From contig JAJDOG010000024.1 of the NCBI GenBank assembly GCA_022340285.1, positions 62,001 to 126,000 on the forward strand: a stretch of DNA of 64,000 nt. The letters run 5' to 3'. Position 1 is the first letter of the stretch; each line of letters starts with the position of its first letter. The position numbers and the translations under genes were made by a program. Of this stretch, positions 18,179-26,662 are shown in pieces. This DNA is from Betaproteobacteria bacterium (GTDB lineage: Bacteria > Pseudomonadota > Gammaproteobacteria > Burkholderiales > SG8-39). The notes under the pieces are model-generated. The model did no database searches and had not been told where the DNA came from. It was given only the letters and a program-made list of their open reading frames with translations.

Positions 18179-18574
18179 ATGGCTCAAAGCAGCGAAGAGC
18201 GTGTCCGGTTCGGTATAGAGGACGCCGTCGACGTCAGCACGCGCGTGCTCGGTCTGCAGCTCGATCTGTGCCCGGGGTCGCGTGCGGTGATCCAGGTCGA
18301 TCGGTTTGCGATCGGTTACGCCTGGGGCTTTTGCGGTGGTGCGCTCATCGCACTACGCGTGGAGAACACGGATCTCTACCGGTTGTTCAGCATGGTTTGC
18401 CGCCAAGTCCTCCCCGAGCGTGACGCGGTGCGCATCCTCGCGGACATTCCCGGCATGGCACAGGACCAGCTGTTCCAGGACGGCGAGGCGGCCGGCATTG
18501 CCGACGCGCGGGGCTGTCTGGAGCGTGACCGACCGCCTTTGGGGCTGGTCCTGCATCTTTCTTCCGGGGGCTGA
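18179..18574 (+). CDS. Hypothetical protein divergent from LysR gene
   Basis: A 131-residue protein I do not recognise. It has no clear signal peptide; residues 40-65 (VIQVDRFAIGYAWGFCGGALIAL) are moderately hydrophobic. I prefer the ATG at 18179 because GGAG lies six bases upstream. An ATG at 18143 in the same frame is possible. The arrangement with the LysR gene suggests it is a regulatory target. Confidence 0.55.
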   Translation: MAQSSEERVRFGIEDAVDVSTRVLGLQLDLCPGSRAVIQVDRFAIGYAWGFCGGALIALRVENTDLYRLFSMVCRQVLPERDAVRILADIPGMAQDQLFQDGEAAGIADARGCLERDRPPLGLVLHLSSGG

Positions 18575-18714
18575 CAGCCAGCACGACGACGAATTGTCCA
18601 CGGCGCGCCGCACGCGGTCCGGCGGTGCTTGATCTGGCGCAACGCCCGCGCGCATCGAGTCGCGTACGCTGACCGCGAAAGCCCGCACGGAAAACGGGCC
18701 CGGACAGTGTTGCA

Positions 18715-20499
18715 ATGCAGCCGCACGAGTCGATACCCCATTTGCGCGAGATCGTCGTCTTCCTGGTGGCGGCGGGAATCGTCGTCCCGTTCTTCTCGCG
18801 CTTGCGCATGAGCCCCGTGCTCGGGTTCCTCGCGCTGGGCGCACTGCTCGGCCCGTATGGCCTGGGACTGTTCGCCGACGAGATCGGCGTGCTGCGCTTC
18901 GCCGTGATCGACGACATCGAGGGCGTAAGGCCCCTCGCCGAGCTGGGCGTGGTGTTTCTGCTGTTCATGATCGGGCTGGAGCTCTCGCCCGAGCGACTTT
19001 GGGCGCTGCGCCGCCTGGTGTTCGGGCTGGGCACGCTACAGGTCACCCTCACGGCCGCGGTGATCGGCACGATCGCCTGGGCCTTCGGCAATCCGCCAGG
19101 TGCCGCACTCATTCTCGGGATGGCCTTTGCGCTTTCGTCGACCGCCGTGGTAATGCAGCTGCTGGTGGAGCGCCGCGCCGTCGCCAGCCCGCTTGGTCGT
19201 GCAAGCTTCGCCATCCTGCTGCTGCAGGACCTCGCGGTGGTGCCGATTCTGATGCTGGTGAGCGTGCTCGCCACACGGGCCGACGCGGGCGTCCCGACCG
19301 CGCTCGGGACGGCGCTTCTCACCGCGCTGGTCACGATCGCAGGCATCTTCCTCGCCGGCCGGCTGGTGCTGCGACCGCTGTTCCGGATTGCGAGCGCAAC
19401 GCGCAGTCCCGAGCTCTTCATGGCGGTCACCCTGCTCGCGGCACTCGGAACGGCCGCGCTGACCCATGCGGCCGGTCTCTCGATGGCCCTCGGCGCGTTT
19501 CTGGCCGGGCTGCTGATCGCCGAAACCGAGTACCGCCACGAGATCGAGGTGGACATCGAGCCATTCAAGGGCCTGCTGCTCGGGCTGTTCTTCATGTCCG
19601 TGGGCATGGGCACGGATTTTCGCGTTGTCGCCGAAGAGCACGTGTGGCTTGTCGCATCGGTGGTCGGCCTCTTCGCCCTCAAGGCGCCGATCACCGCGGG
19701 TCTCTGCCGGCTGTTCGGCCTGCCGCGGCACACCGCAGTGGAAGTGGGGCTTCTCCTCGGCCAGGGCGGCGAGTTCGCCTTTGTGGTGGTGGGCATCGCG
19801 GCAATACAGGGCCTCCTTCCCCGCGACACCGCACAGTTCATGCTCCTCGTCACGGCGCTCTCGATGATGGTGACGCCGCTGATGGCGATCCTGGCGCGGC
19901 GAGCCGGCCGGGCGCTCGAGCGGGATCATGCCGGCCGCGGTGTGCCGGACGAGGCAAGAGTGCCGCGGGAGCTTGCCGGACACGTGATCATCGCGGGATT
20001 CGGACGCGTTGGGCAGATGCTCGCGCGGGTGTTCGACGCGTGCGGCATGCAGTACGTGGCGCTCGACGTCGACGCCGCCGCGGTGGCCCAGCATCGCGCC
20101 AACGGCTTGCCGGTGTTCTACGGCGACGCAAGCCGGGTCGAAATCCTGCGGCGGATGCACGCCGAGCGTGCGCAAGGCGTCGTCGTCACGACGGATAGCC
20201 CCGTATCGGCGCAGCACACCGTCCACGCGGTACGCCGACAGTGGCCGCATCTGCTGGTCGTGGCACGAGCGCGGGACTCGAGCCACGCGCGGTACCTCCT
20301 CGATTGCGGGGCAAGCGAGGTGGTTCCGGAAACGGTCGAAGCGAGCCTGCAGCTCGCCGGGCGCATGCTCGAGGCGGCCGGCGAACCGGTGGAAGCCGTT
20401 TCGCATGCGCTTGCGCAGCAGCGCGAGTACGAGCTGGCTAAACTGGAGCTGGAGGGTGAGAGCTCGCCGCGGCGTGTGCGGCCGGTTCACCCCGCCTGA
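18715..20499 (+). CDS. CPA2-family cation:proton antiporter with TrkA-N domain
   Basis: A 594-residue inner-membrane protein of the KefB/KefC/YbaL type. Residues 10-400 carry about twelve helices with the Na/H-exchanger signature (ELGVVFLLFMIGLELSPERL, FALSSTAVVMQLL, LLLGQGGEFAFVVV). Residues 415-535 form a TrkA-N (RCK) Rossmann domain with GHVIIAGFGRVGQMLARVF. It should exchange K+ (or Na+) for H+ under control of NAD(H) or glutathione adducts. No KefF/KefG ancillary subunit is adjacent. The downstream phosphoribosyltransferase gene starts 49 bases later on the same strand. Confidence 0.92.
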   Translation: MQPHESIPHLREIVVFLVAAGIVVPFFSRLRMSPVLGFLALGALLGPYGLGLFADEIGVLRFAVIDDIEGVRPLAELGVVFLLFMIGLELSPERLWALRRLVFGLGTLQVTLTAAVIGTIAWAFGNPPGAALILGMAFALSSTAVVMQLLVERRAVASPLGRASFAILLLQDLAVVPILMLVSVLATRADAGVPTALGTALLTALVTIAGIFLAGRLVLRPLFRIASATRSPELFMAVTLLAALGTAALTHAAGLSMALGAFLAGLLIAETEYRHEIEVDIEPFKGLLLGLFFMSVGMGTDFRVVAEEHVWLVASVVGLFALKAPITAGLCRLFGLPRHTAVEVGLLLGQGGEFAFVVVGIAAIQGLLPRDTAQFMLLVTALSMMVTPLMAILARRAGRALERDHAGRGVPDEARVPRELAGHVIIAGFGRVGQMLARVFDACGMQYVALDVDAAAVAQHRANGLPVFYGDASRVEILRRMHAERAQGVVVTTDSPVSAQHTVHAVRRQWPHLLVVARARDSSHARYLLDCGASEVVPETVEASLQLAGRMLEAAGEPVEAVSHALAQQREYELAKLELEGESSPRRVRPVHPA

Positions 20500-20548
20500 G
20501 CGGCGGGCGGACCGCGCATCCGCACCAAACAGAAGGATTGCAGAGCGC

Positions 20549-21124
20549 ATGCCGACCCGTCACCGAGCGTTTCAGCGCACCTGCCTCTACGACGGACGCC
20601 AGCTTGAAGCCAAGCTGGGCGACATGGCGCGCCAAGCCGCCGGGCTTCTCACCTCTCGCCGCGACGTGATGCTGGTCGGCATACAGCGCCGCGGCGTTCC
20701 CATTGCCGAAATGTTGCGCGACCGCCTCGAGCGCCACTTCGGCTTCGCGCGCCTTCCGATTCTGGCGCTCCAGATCAAGCGGTATGCGGACGACCTGACC
20801 CTGATCCACCCCGAGACGCAGCTCGTCGAGGACCCCGCCCACGCCACGCTCGATCTCCAAGGCAGGACGATCCTGGTCGTCGACGATGTCGTGTACCAAG
20901 GGCATTCGATGTTGCGCGCAGTGGACTACCTTGCGCAGAAGCGCCCGGCGGAGATCCGCACGGTGGTGCTGGTGGATCGCGACGTGTCCCGCCTGCCGGT
21001 TCGCACGGACATCGTCGGCGCGCGGCTCGACGTTGCACCCGACGACATCATCGAATGCAATGTTCCGCCATTCGAGGCGGAGTTCCGGATCGATCTCTGC
21101 AAGCCGCTCGGGGCTGAAGGATGA
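20549..21124 (+). CDS. PyrR-like phosphoribosyltransferase
   Basis: A 191-residue type I phosphoribosyltransferase resembling PyrR. The PRPP loop reads GRTILVVDDVVYQGHSML (the acidic pair plus a QGHS turn where TGRT is usual). The N-terminal VGIQRRGVPIAEMLRDRL matches the PPi-loop strand of PyrR/uracil PRTases. The ATG at 20549 is chosen because earlier in-frame starts lie inside the antiporter gene. PyrR homologues have uracil phosphoribosyltransferase activity and, in Gram-positives, attenuate pyr mRNA. No pyr gene is adjacent here. It is followed after 46 bases by an alpha/beta-hydrolase gene, a pairing also known as a fused protein in other bacteria. Confidence 0.8.
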   Translation: MPTRHRAFQRTCLYDGRQLEAKLGDMARQAAGLLTSRRDVMLVGIQRRGVPIAEMLRDRLERHFGFARLPILALQIKRYADDLTLIHPETQLVEDPAHATLDLQGRTILVVDDVVYQGHSMLRAVDYLAQKRPAEIRTVVLVDRDVSRLPVRTDIVGARLDVAPDDIIECNVPPFEAEFRIDLCKPLGAEG

Positions 21125-21170
21125 GCACGCGGCTCGATCCGTTCCACCTCATTCGGCGCGGTGGCCCGGC

Positions 21171-21836
21171 GTGAACCAGCGGGCAACTCGGCGCGTTGTC
21201 GACGTTCCCTCAGGTCCGGTGCGACTACCGGGCATGCTCGACGTGCCCGCGGACGCGGCCGCGCTGGTCGTCTTCGCCCAAGGCAGCGGGTCGAGCCGTC
21301 ATGACCCGCGCAATCGGATCGTCGCAAACACCCTGTGCGAGGCGCGACTCGCGACGCTGCTGATGGATCTCTTGACCGCCGCGGAGGACCGGACATACGA
21401 ATCGCGATTCGACATCGGACTGCTCACGACTCGGCTCTCTGCCGCAGTAAGGTGGGCCGGCCTGCAGGCGGCGACAGCGAGCCTGCCACTCGGAATTTTC
21501 GGCACCGGTACTGGTGCGGCGGCGGCGCTGCAGGTTGCCGCCGCACTGCGCAACGCCGTCGGGGCCGTCGTATGCCGCAGCGGGCGTCCCGACCTGGCAA
21601 GCCGCAATGCGCTCGGGCTGGTCAAGGCACCGACGCTCTTCATCGTGGGCGGCGCGGATAAGGAGCTCGTTCCGGCGAACGAGCGCGCCTTCACGTCACT
21701 CCGATGCGGCAAGGAAATCGCTCTGGTTTCCGGCGCGACGAACCTCTTCGAGGAGCCTGGTGCGCTGGAAAAGATGACCCGGCTTTCCGCCGACTGGTTC
21801 ACGCGTCACCTGGTGCTTCGCTCACGCGGCGGCTGA
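21171..21836 (+). CDS. Dienelactone-hydrolase-like alpha/beta hydrolase
   Basis: A 221-residue alpha/beta-hydrolase-fold protein. An oxyanion-like loop VVFAQGSGSSRHDPRN is followed by a nucleophile-elbow region GIFGTGTGAAAALQVAA, in which the usual serine of GxSxG is replaced (G-T-G-T-G), and an acid strand APTLFIVGGADKELVP. The expected histidine near the C-terminus is replaced by SGATNLFEEPGALEKM. The missing nucleophile serine and histidine suggest altered or lost catalysis. The start is taken as GTG at 21171. It forms a small operon with the phosphoribosyltransferase. Confidence 0.68.
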   Translation: MNQRATRRVVDVPSGPVRLPGMLDVPADAAALVVFAQGSGSSRHDPRNRIVANTLCEARLATLLMDLLTAAEDRTYESRFDIGLLTTRLSAAVRWAGLQAATASLPLGIFGTGTGAAAALQVAAALRNAVGAVVCRSGRPDLASRNALGLVKAPTLFIVGGADKELVPANERAFTSLRCGKEIALVSGATNLFEEPGALEKMTRLSADWFTRHLVLRSRGG

Positions 21837-22038
21837 TCCGATCTTCCGCCGAGCCGGTCCCGCAGGGAACGCGCGATGCTGCGCTGCACCGGGGCAGGCG
21901 TTTCTGCATGCTGCGCTTTGTGCTTTAATGGACGCAAGGCCGTGGGAGGCGACCGCCAAGATCGACGCTTTGCGTTGAGTCACCGCGCGAAATCGCTCCG
22001 CTCCTAGCATCGGTCTCAACCTCTGGAGGAGGAAACAG

Positions 22039-23523
22039 ATGAACTCAATCCGTCCAACCGCTCCTGCGGTATCCGTCATCGCGCTGCTGTTCGCGGCAAG
22101 CGCAACCCTCGCCGTAGCGCCCGCGCGCGCGGCCGACGACCCGGTGGCCGACCGGGCCGTGCAGCTCGCCAAGGCCTACATGAAGAAGAACAACCTGCAA
22201 ACGGTCGAGCTCAACATGCTGCTGAATTCGCTTTTTCGCAACGCGATCGGCGACTTCAGTGCCCGCTGGGAGAAGCTGACCAACATCAAGGTTGTCAGCA
22301 CGCCGCTTGGCTACACGGACATTCCGTCGAAGATCATGGCCGAATCGGTCGCCAAGACCGGTTCGTTCGACATCTTCAACGACTTCCCGTACACGATGCC
22401 CGACGCGGTCGGTGCCAAGGTGGTCATTCCGCTCGACAAGTACGCTGCGGTGGGCAAGCCCGACTTTTCCGGGATTGCGGACGGCCTTAAATTCCAGCAG
22501 TACTACAACGGCCATCTCTACAACTTCGTCCTGGACGGCGACCACATCATCCTCGCGCTGCGCAAGGACATCCTCGACAACCCCCAGGTGAAGAAGGACT
22601 ACCAGGCCAAGTTCGGCAAGCAGCCGGGCTGTCCTGCGACGATGGACGAATGGGAGCAGATGGCCGCGTACTTCAACACCAAGTCCGGCGACACGCGCTG
22701 GGGGATCAAGTTCGACAAGCCCATGTATGGCGCGCTGGCCTATCGCTCGGTCAACTTCTCGTATCGCCACTTCCCGGCGTACTACGGCGGGTTGCTGTTC
22801 GACAAGGACATGAACCCGCAGATCTCGACGCCCGAGGGCATCGAGGCGATCAAGAAGTTCACGTCGATCGTGAAGTACATGCCCGAGGACGTCCAGGGTT
22901 GGGGCACGCCGCAGATCTATCCGTTCTGGGGCAGCGGCCAGGCCTTCTCGGTGATGTCCTTCCCGTCGATCGTCGGCTACAGCAACTCGAACCCCAAGAG
23001 CGAGGTGAAGGGCAAGGTGCTCTCCTGCCTGATTCCGACCGTCACCTGGAAGGGCAAGCAGGTGCGCCGCGCGCCGCAGGCGGCCGGAACAGGCTACATG
23101 GTCAACGCGTACAGCAAGCATCCGGAGCTCGCGTACTACTTCATCCAGTGGCTCACGAGCCCCTCGATCGGTGACGAGGCGATCGCGCATCCGAAGGGCT
23201 TCTGGGATCCGTTCCGCAAATCGAACCTGACCAACGAGGCCATCCTGAAGCGCTTCGGCAAGCAGCACGTCGATACGACGATGGAGAACTCGGACTACGC
23301 CGTGTCGCTGCTGATGATCGAGGGCAACTACGAGTACTTCAAGATCCTCGACAACAATCTCGCCGAGGTCATGAACGGCAACATGAAACCGGAGGAAGCC
23401 GCCAAGAAGATCGAAGCGGGCTGGAACCGCGTGACCGAAGACATTGGCCGCGCCAACCAGATCAAGGCGTGGCGGTCGGGCGTCGATAGCGGCATGTACG
23501 GCGCCAAGTTCTCGGATATGTAA
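22039..23523 (+). CDS. ABC transporter substrate-binding protein, sugar type
   Basis: A 494-residue extracellular solute-binding protein (family 1). Residues 1-31 are a Sec signal peptide ending in APARAADD, with no lipobox cysteine, so it is a free periplasmic protein. The mature part shows the paired lobes, with SFDIFNDFPYTMPDAV and a late AAGTGYMVNAYSKHPELA segment typical of carbohydrate binders. GGAGGAGG just upstream gives strong translation. It heads a four-gene importer operon with two MalF/MalG-type permeases and a MalK-type ATPase, and a hairpin after it probably keeps its mRNA level above that of the permeases. The sugar or polyol is not identifiable. Confidence 0.9.
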   Translation: MNSIRPTAPAVSVIALLFAASATLAVAPARAADDPVADRAVQLAKAYMKKNNLQTVELNMLLNSLFRNAIGDFSARWEKLTNIKVVSTPLGYTDIPSKIMAESVAKTGSFDIFNDFPYTMPDAVGAKVVIPLDKYAAVGKPDFSGIADGLKFQQYYNGHLYNFVLDGDHIILALRKDILDNPQVKKDYQAKFGKQPGCPATMDEWEQMAAYFNTKSGDTRWGIKFDKPMYGALAYRSVNFSYRHFPAYYGGLLFDKDMNPQISTPEGIEAIKKFTSIVKYMPEDVQGWGTPQIYPFWGSGQAFSVMSFPSIVGYSNSNPKSEVKGKVLSCLIPTVTWKGKQVRRAPQAAGTGYMVNAYSKHPELAYYFIQWLTSPSIGDEAIAHPKGFWDPFRKSNLTNEAILKRFGKQHVDTTMENSDYAVSLLMIEGNYEYFKILDNNLAEVMNGNMKPEEAAKKIEAGWNRVTEDIGRANQIKAWRSGVDSGMYGAKFSDM

Positions 23524-23541
23524 CGGGCGATTGCCGCGGGA

Positions 23542-23575
23542 GCCAGGGGACGCCGGCGTTGCCGGTGCCCCTTGG
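23542..23575 (+). promoter_or_regulatory. Intercistronic stem-loop after the binding-protein gene
   Basis: GCCAGGGGACGCCGGC and GCCGGTGCCCCTTGGC form an imperfect but strong hairpin between the substrate-binding-protein gene and the first permease gene. Such elements commonly protect or partially terminate the upstream message, giving excess binding protein over membrane subunits. Confidence 0.5.
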
Positions 23576-23626
23576 CAAGCGTGTGGCCCTGACTCTTCCC
23601 GGTAACCCCATGGGTGAGGCCTCATC

Positions 23627-24607
23627 GTGAGCGAGGCGCGTATCGCCGTCCCCGAATCCGCACCAGCTGGCGGCTCCTCCCGGCGCCGGCTCCGCGACTG
23701 GCTCGCGCAGGAGCGGGTATTCCGCTTGATCCCGTTCGTGCTCGTCGAGGTCGTCTTCCTCTTCGTCATCATCATCCCGTTCCTGCTGATGGTGTACATC
23801 AGCTTTCTCAAGTGGCGGGCCAACCGCCCCTTCGAGCAGGCGTTCCTGTCGGGATTCGGGAACTACGAGCAGGTTCTGACGGCGCCCGGATTCTGGTCCG
23901 CGCTCGGACACACGTTCTACTTCGCCGGCTGCGCGGTCGTTCTGGAGCTCGTGATCGGCTTCGTCCTCGCGATGTTCGTGTCGCGCACGGTCCGCGCGCG
24001 AGGGCTCTACATCACGATCTTCCTCGTGCCGATGATGATCGTGCCGGTGGTGGTCGGCTACAACTTCACGATGCTCTACATCGACTCCGGGCCGATCAAC
24101 CAGCTGCTGGCGCCGTTTCTCGAGCCGCTCGGCATCGACCCGCGCATCCGCTGGCTGTCCGACCCGGCCGCCGCGCAGTGGGCGGTGATCCTGGCGGATG
24201 TCTGGCAGTGGACCTCGCTCACTTTTCTCATCTTCCTGTCCGGATTCTCGGCACTGCCGAAGCAGCTCATCAATGCAGCCCGGGTAATGGGGGCCACCGC
24301 CTGGCAGATCTTCTGGCGCGTCGAGTTGCCGCTGCTCAAGCCGGCGATCGTGATCGCGGTGGTGATCCGGTCCATGGAGGCGCTCAAGATCTTCGATCCG
24401 GTGGTGCTGCTCACCGCCGGCGGTCCGGGTACCTCGACCCAGACGATCGCGTTCTACCTCTGGGAACAGGTGTGGGTCTTCAACAAGTTCAGCTTCGGCG
24501 CAGCGGCCTCGATTCTCCTGCTCATCATCTTCGCCACGCTGATCTTCTTCGGGATCTATCTCCTCGTTCGGCAGAGTGCCGCAGTCGCGCAGCAGCGAGC
24601 GCCATGA
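23627..24607 (+). CDS. ABC sugar permease, MalF-like
   Basis: A 326-residue inner-membrane permease. Six to seven hydrophobic helices are visible (for example FVLVEVVFLFVIIIPFLLMV). The cytoplasmic EAA loop reads INAARVMGATAWQIFWRVELP, the coupling-helix motif that docks on the ATPase. The N-terminal 35 residues are soluble and charged. The start is GTG at 23627. Its stop overlaps the ATG of the MalG-like gene by four bases (ATGA), so the two permeases are translationally coupled. Confidence 0.92.
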   Translation: MSEARIAVPESAPAGGSSRRRLRDWLAQERVFRLIPFVLVEVVFLFVIIIPFLLMVYISFLKWRANRPFEQAFLSGFGNYEQVLTAPGFWSALGHTFYFAGCAVVLELVIGFVLAMFVSRTVRARGLYITIFLVPMMIVPVVVGYNFTMLYIDSGPINQLLAPFLEPLGIDPRIRWLSDPAAAQWAVILADVWQWTSLTFLIFLSGFSALPKQLINAARVMGATAWQIFWRVELPLLKPAIVIAVVIRSMEALKIFDPVVLLTAGGPGTSTQTIAFYLWEQVWVFNKFSFGAAASILLLIIFATLIFFGIYLLVRQSAAVAQQRAP

Positions 24608-25572
24608 CCACCCCCGCCGAAATGACCGACCAGCAAGCCGACAGCGCCGGCGCGCGAAACTTGCGCAGGAGGCGGCTGCGAATCGTCGTCCGTCACGCGA
24701 TTCTCGTGGCCTGGGCGCTCGTCATCCTGTTCCCGATCTTTTGGATGATCGCAACGTCCTTCAAGGAGTCGGGCGAGTGGGTGGCCTGGCCGCCGCACTG
24801 GATCCCGCAGCAGCCGACGTTCAAGAATTATTCGCAGATCTTCACGTTCGATACCATGCAGAAGGGCGTCGCACGCGAGGCGACCGAGCAGCCGTTCAAC
24901 GTATGGGGCCCGCTCGGCGACTCGTTGCTTATCTGCACCGTCTCGGCGCTCATCGCATTGCTGCTCGGCACGTTTCTCGCGTACTCGATCTCGCGCTTCA
25001 ATGTCGGCGGCAAGCATTTCCGGCATGCGATCCTGATGATCCGCATGGTTCCGCCGATCGTGATCGCGATTCCGCTCCTGATGTATTACGCGATCATGAT
25101 TCCGCTGGCCGCAGAGACCGTGCTCGGGACGCGCATCGTCCTCTTCGACACCCGGGTCGGAGTCAGCGCGATCTACATCGCGACCACGCTTCCGTTCGTC
25201 ATCTGGATGATGCTTACCTTCATCGAGGAGGTTCCCTACACGCTCGAGCACGCGGCGCGCATGATGGGCGCGGGCCGGCTGTACACGCTGAGACGGGTGG
25301 TGCTGCCGCTGGTCGGCTCGGGCATGGTCGTGACGTTCCTTTTCGTGTTCATCCTGAACTGGGCCGAGTTCCTGCTCGCCCTGACGTTGACGCATCCGGA
25401 CGTCGTGACCCTGCCAGTGCTGCTGAACAAGTTTCAGAGCGCCTCCGAGGGCCGGCTCTTCGGCCCGCAAGCCGCGATCGGCACGATCATCACCATTCCG
25501 GTGGTCGTCCTTGGGATGCTCATTCAGAAGCACCTGATCAGGGGCTTCAGCTTCGGAACGATTCGAAAGTAG
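24604..25572 (+). CDS. ABC sugar permease, MalG-like
   Basis: A 322-residue inner-membrane permease, the second half of the heterodimeric channel. The first helix is AILVAWALVILFPIFWMIA, followed by the FKESGEW hallmark. The EAA loop is EHAARMMGAGRLYTLRRVVLP. Between helices one and two there is a longish periplasmic segment (about residues 55-100) typical of family members with an extended P1 loop. Translation begins at the ATGA overlap with the preceding permease. Confidence 0.92.
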   Translation: MTTPAEMTDQQADSAGARNLRRRRLRIVVRHAILVAWALVILFPIFWMIATSFKESGEWVAWPPHWIPQQPTFKNYSQIFTFDTMQKGVAREATEQPFNVWGPLGDSLLICTVSALIALLLGTFLAYSISRFNVGGKHFRHAILMIRMVPPIVIAIPLLMYYAIMIPLAAETVLGTRIVLFDTRVGVSAIYIATTLPFVIWMMLTFIEEVPYTLEHAARMMGAGRLYTLRRVVLPLVGSGMVVTFLFVFILNWAEFLLALTLTHPDVVTLPVLLNKFQSASEGRLFGPQAAIGTIITIPVVVLGMLIQKHLIRGFSFGTIRK

Positions 25573-25588
25573 CCGGAGGAACGTCGCC

Positions 25589-26662
25589 TTGGCCCAGATC
25601 GTACTCAAGGACGTCGTCAAGAAGTTCGGCGCGCATGTCGCCGTCAAGGGCGTGAACCTGCAGGTCCGCGACAGCGAATTCCTGATCATGGTCGGACCGT
25701 CGGGCTGCGGCAAGACGACGACCCTCAACATGATCTCCGGCCTAGAGCGCCCGACCTCGGGCGAGATCGCCATAGGCGGTCGGGTCGTGAACGATCTCGA
25801 ACCCGGTGAGCGAGGTCTCGGAATGGTCTTCCAGGACCTGGCACTCTTCCCGCATCTGACCGTGTACGAGAACATCGCATTCGGACTGCGGGTCAAGAAA
25901 GTCGCCGAGCGCGAGGTCGACAGCCGAGTGCGCGCGGCGGCGGAAGCGATGCATATCTCGCCGCTGCTCGCCAAACGTCCGGCGCAGTGCTCGGGCGGCG
26001 AGTCCCAGCGGGTGGCGCTCGCGCGCACCATCGTCACCAATCCCGCGGTGTTTCTGATGGACGAGCCGCTCTCGAGCCTGGACGCCAAGCTGCGTGTGGA
26101 TATGCGCACCGAGCTGAAGCGCCTGCACGCTCGGTTGAAAGCCACATTCGTCTACGTCACGCATGACCAGGCGGAGGCGATGACGATGGCCGATCGTATC
26201 GTCGTGATGAGCGGTGGCGTCGTCGAGCAGGTCGGCGAGCCGCTCGAAATCTACCGTAAGCCGGCGAGCCAGTTCGTGGCGGGCTTCTTCGGCACGCCGA
26301 CCATGAACTTTCTGTCCGGCAAGATCGAGTCCGCGAACGGCGGCCTGGTGTTCCAGGCCTCGAACCTCCGTCAGCGTCTGGCCGCGAGCCTGCCGTCCGG
26401 GCTGGCCGGCCGCAATGTCGTGCTGGGCGTGCGCTCCGAGCACGTGACCGTCGGCGCCAACGGCGGCACGCCGGGCAAGGTTCAGCTTATCGAGCCCCTG
26501 GGCGCCGAATCGCTCGTCTTCTTCGAGTTCGGCGGCGCGACGCCACTCGTCGCGAAGATCGATCCCGAGCGATCGCTCGATACCGGCGACAACCTCACTT
26601 TCGATTTCGATCCCGCCGGTTGTCATCTCTTTGACGCAGACACCGGGGCGCGGCTGAACTAG
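25589..26662 (+). CDS. ABC sugar importer ATPase, MalK/UgpC-like
   Basis: A 357-residue ATP-binding subunit. Walker A is GPSGCGKTT, the signature SGGESQRVALAR, Walker B VFLMDEPLSSLD, and the switch histidine lies in YVTHDQAEAM. A TOBE/OB-fold regulatory domain occupies about residues 235-357. The start is a TTG at 25589 with GGAGGA eight bases upstream; no ATG or GTG fits. It closes the importer operon, and its stop overlaps that of the convergent RNase Z-like gene by four bases. Confidence 0.92.
   Translation: MAQIVLKDVVKKFGAHVAVKGVNLQVRDSEFLIMVGPSGCGKTTTLNMISGLERPTSGEIAIGGRVVNDLEPGERGLGMVFQDLALFPHLTVYENIAFGLRVKKVAEREVDSRVRAAAEAMHISPLLAKRPAQCSGGESQRVALARTIVTNPAVFLMDEPLSSLDAKLRVDMRTELKRLHARLKATFVYVTHDQAEAMTMADRIVVMSGGVVEQVGEPLEIYRKPASQFVAGFFGTPTMNFLSGKIESANGGLVFQASNLRQRLAASLPSGLAGRNVVLGVRSEHVTVGANGGTPGKVQLIEPLGAESLVFFEFGGATPLVAKIDPERSLDTGDNLTFDFDPAGCHLFDADTGARLN

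Noticed and set aside
22045-23823. Long open frame antisense to the ABC binding-protein gene
   Set aside because: The sense gene has a clear family match and signal peptide. The antisense product is Arg/His/Val-rich with no domain, a common artefact of high G+C.
23614-24603. Fusion of a long N-terminal region with the MalG-like permease
   Set aside because: The upstream part is an out-of-frame shadow of the MalF-like gene; the ATGA overlap at 24604 gives the true start.
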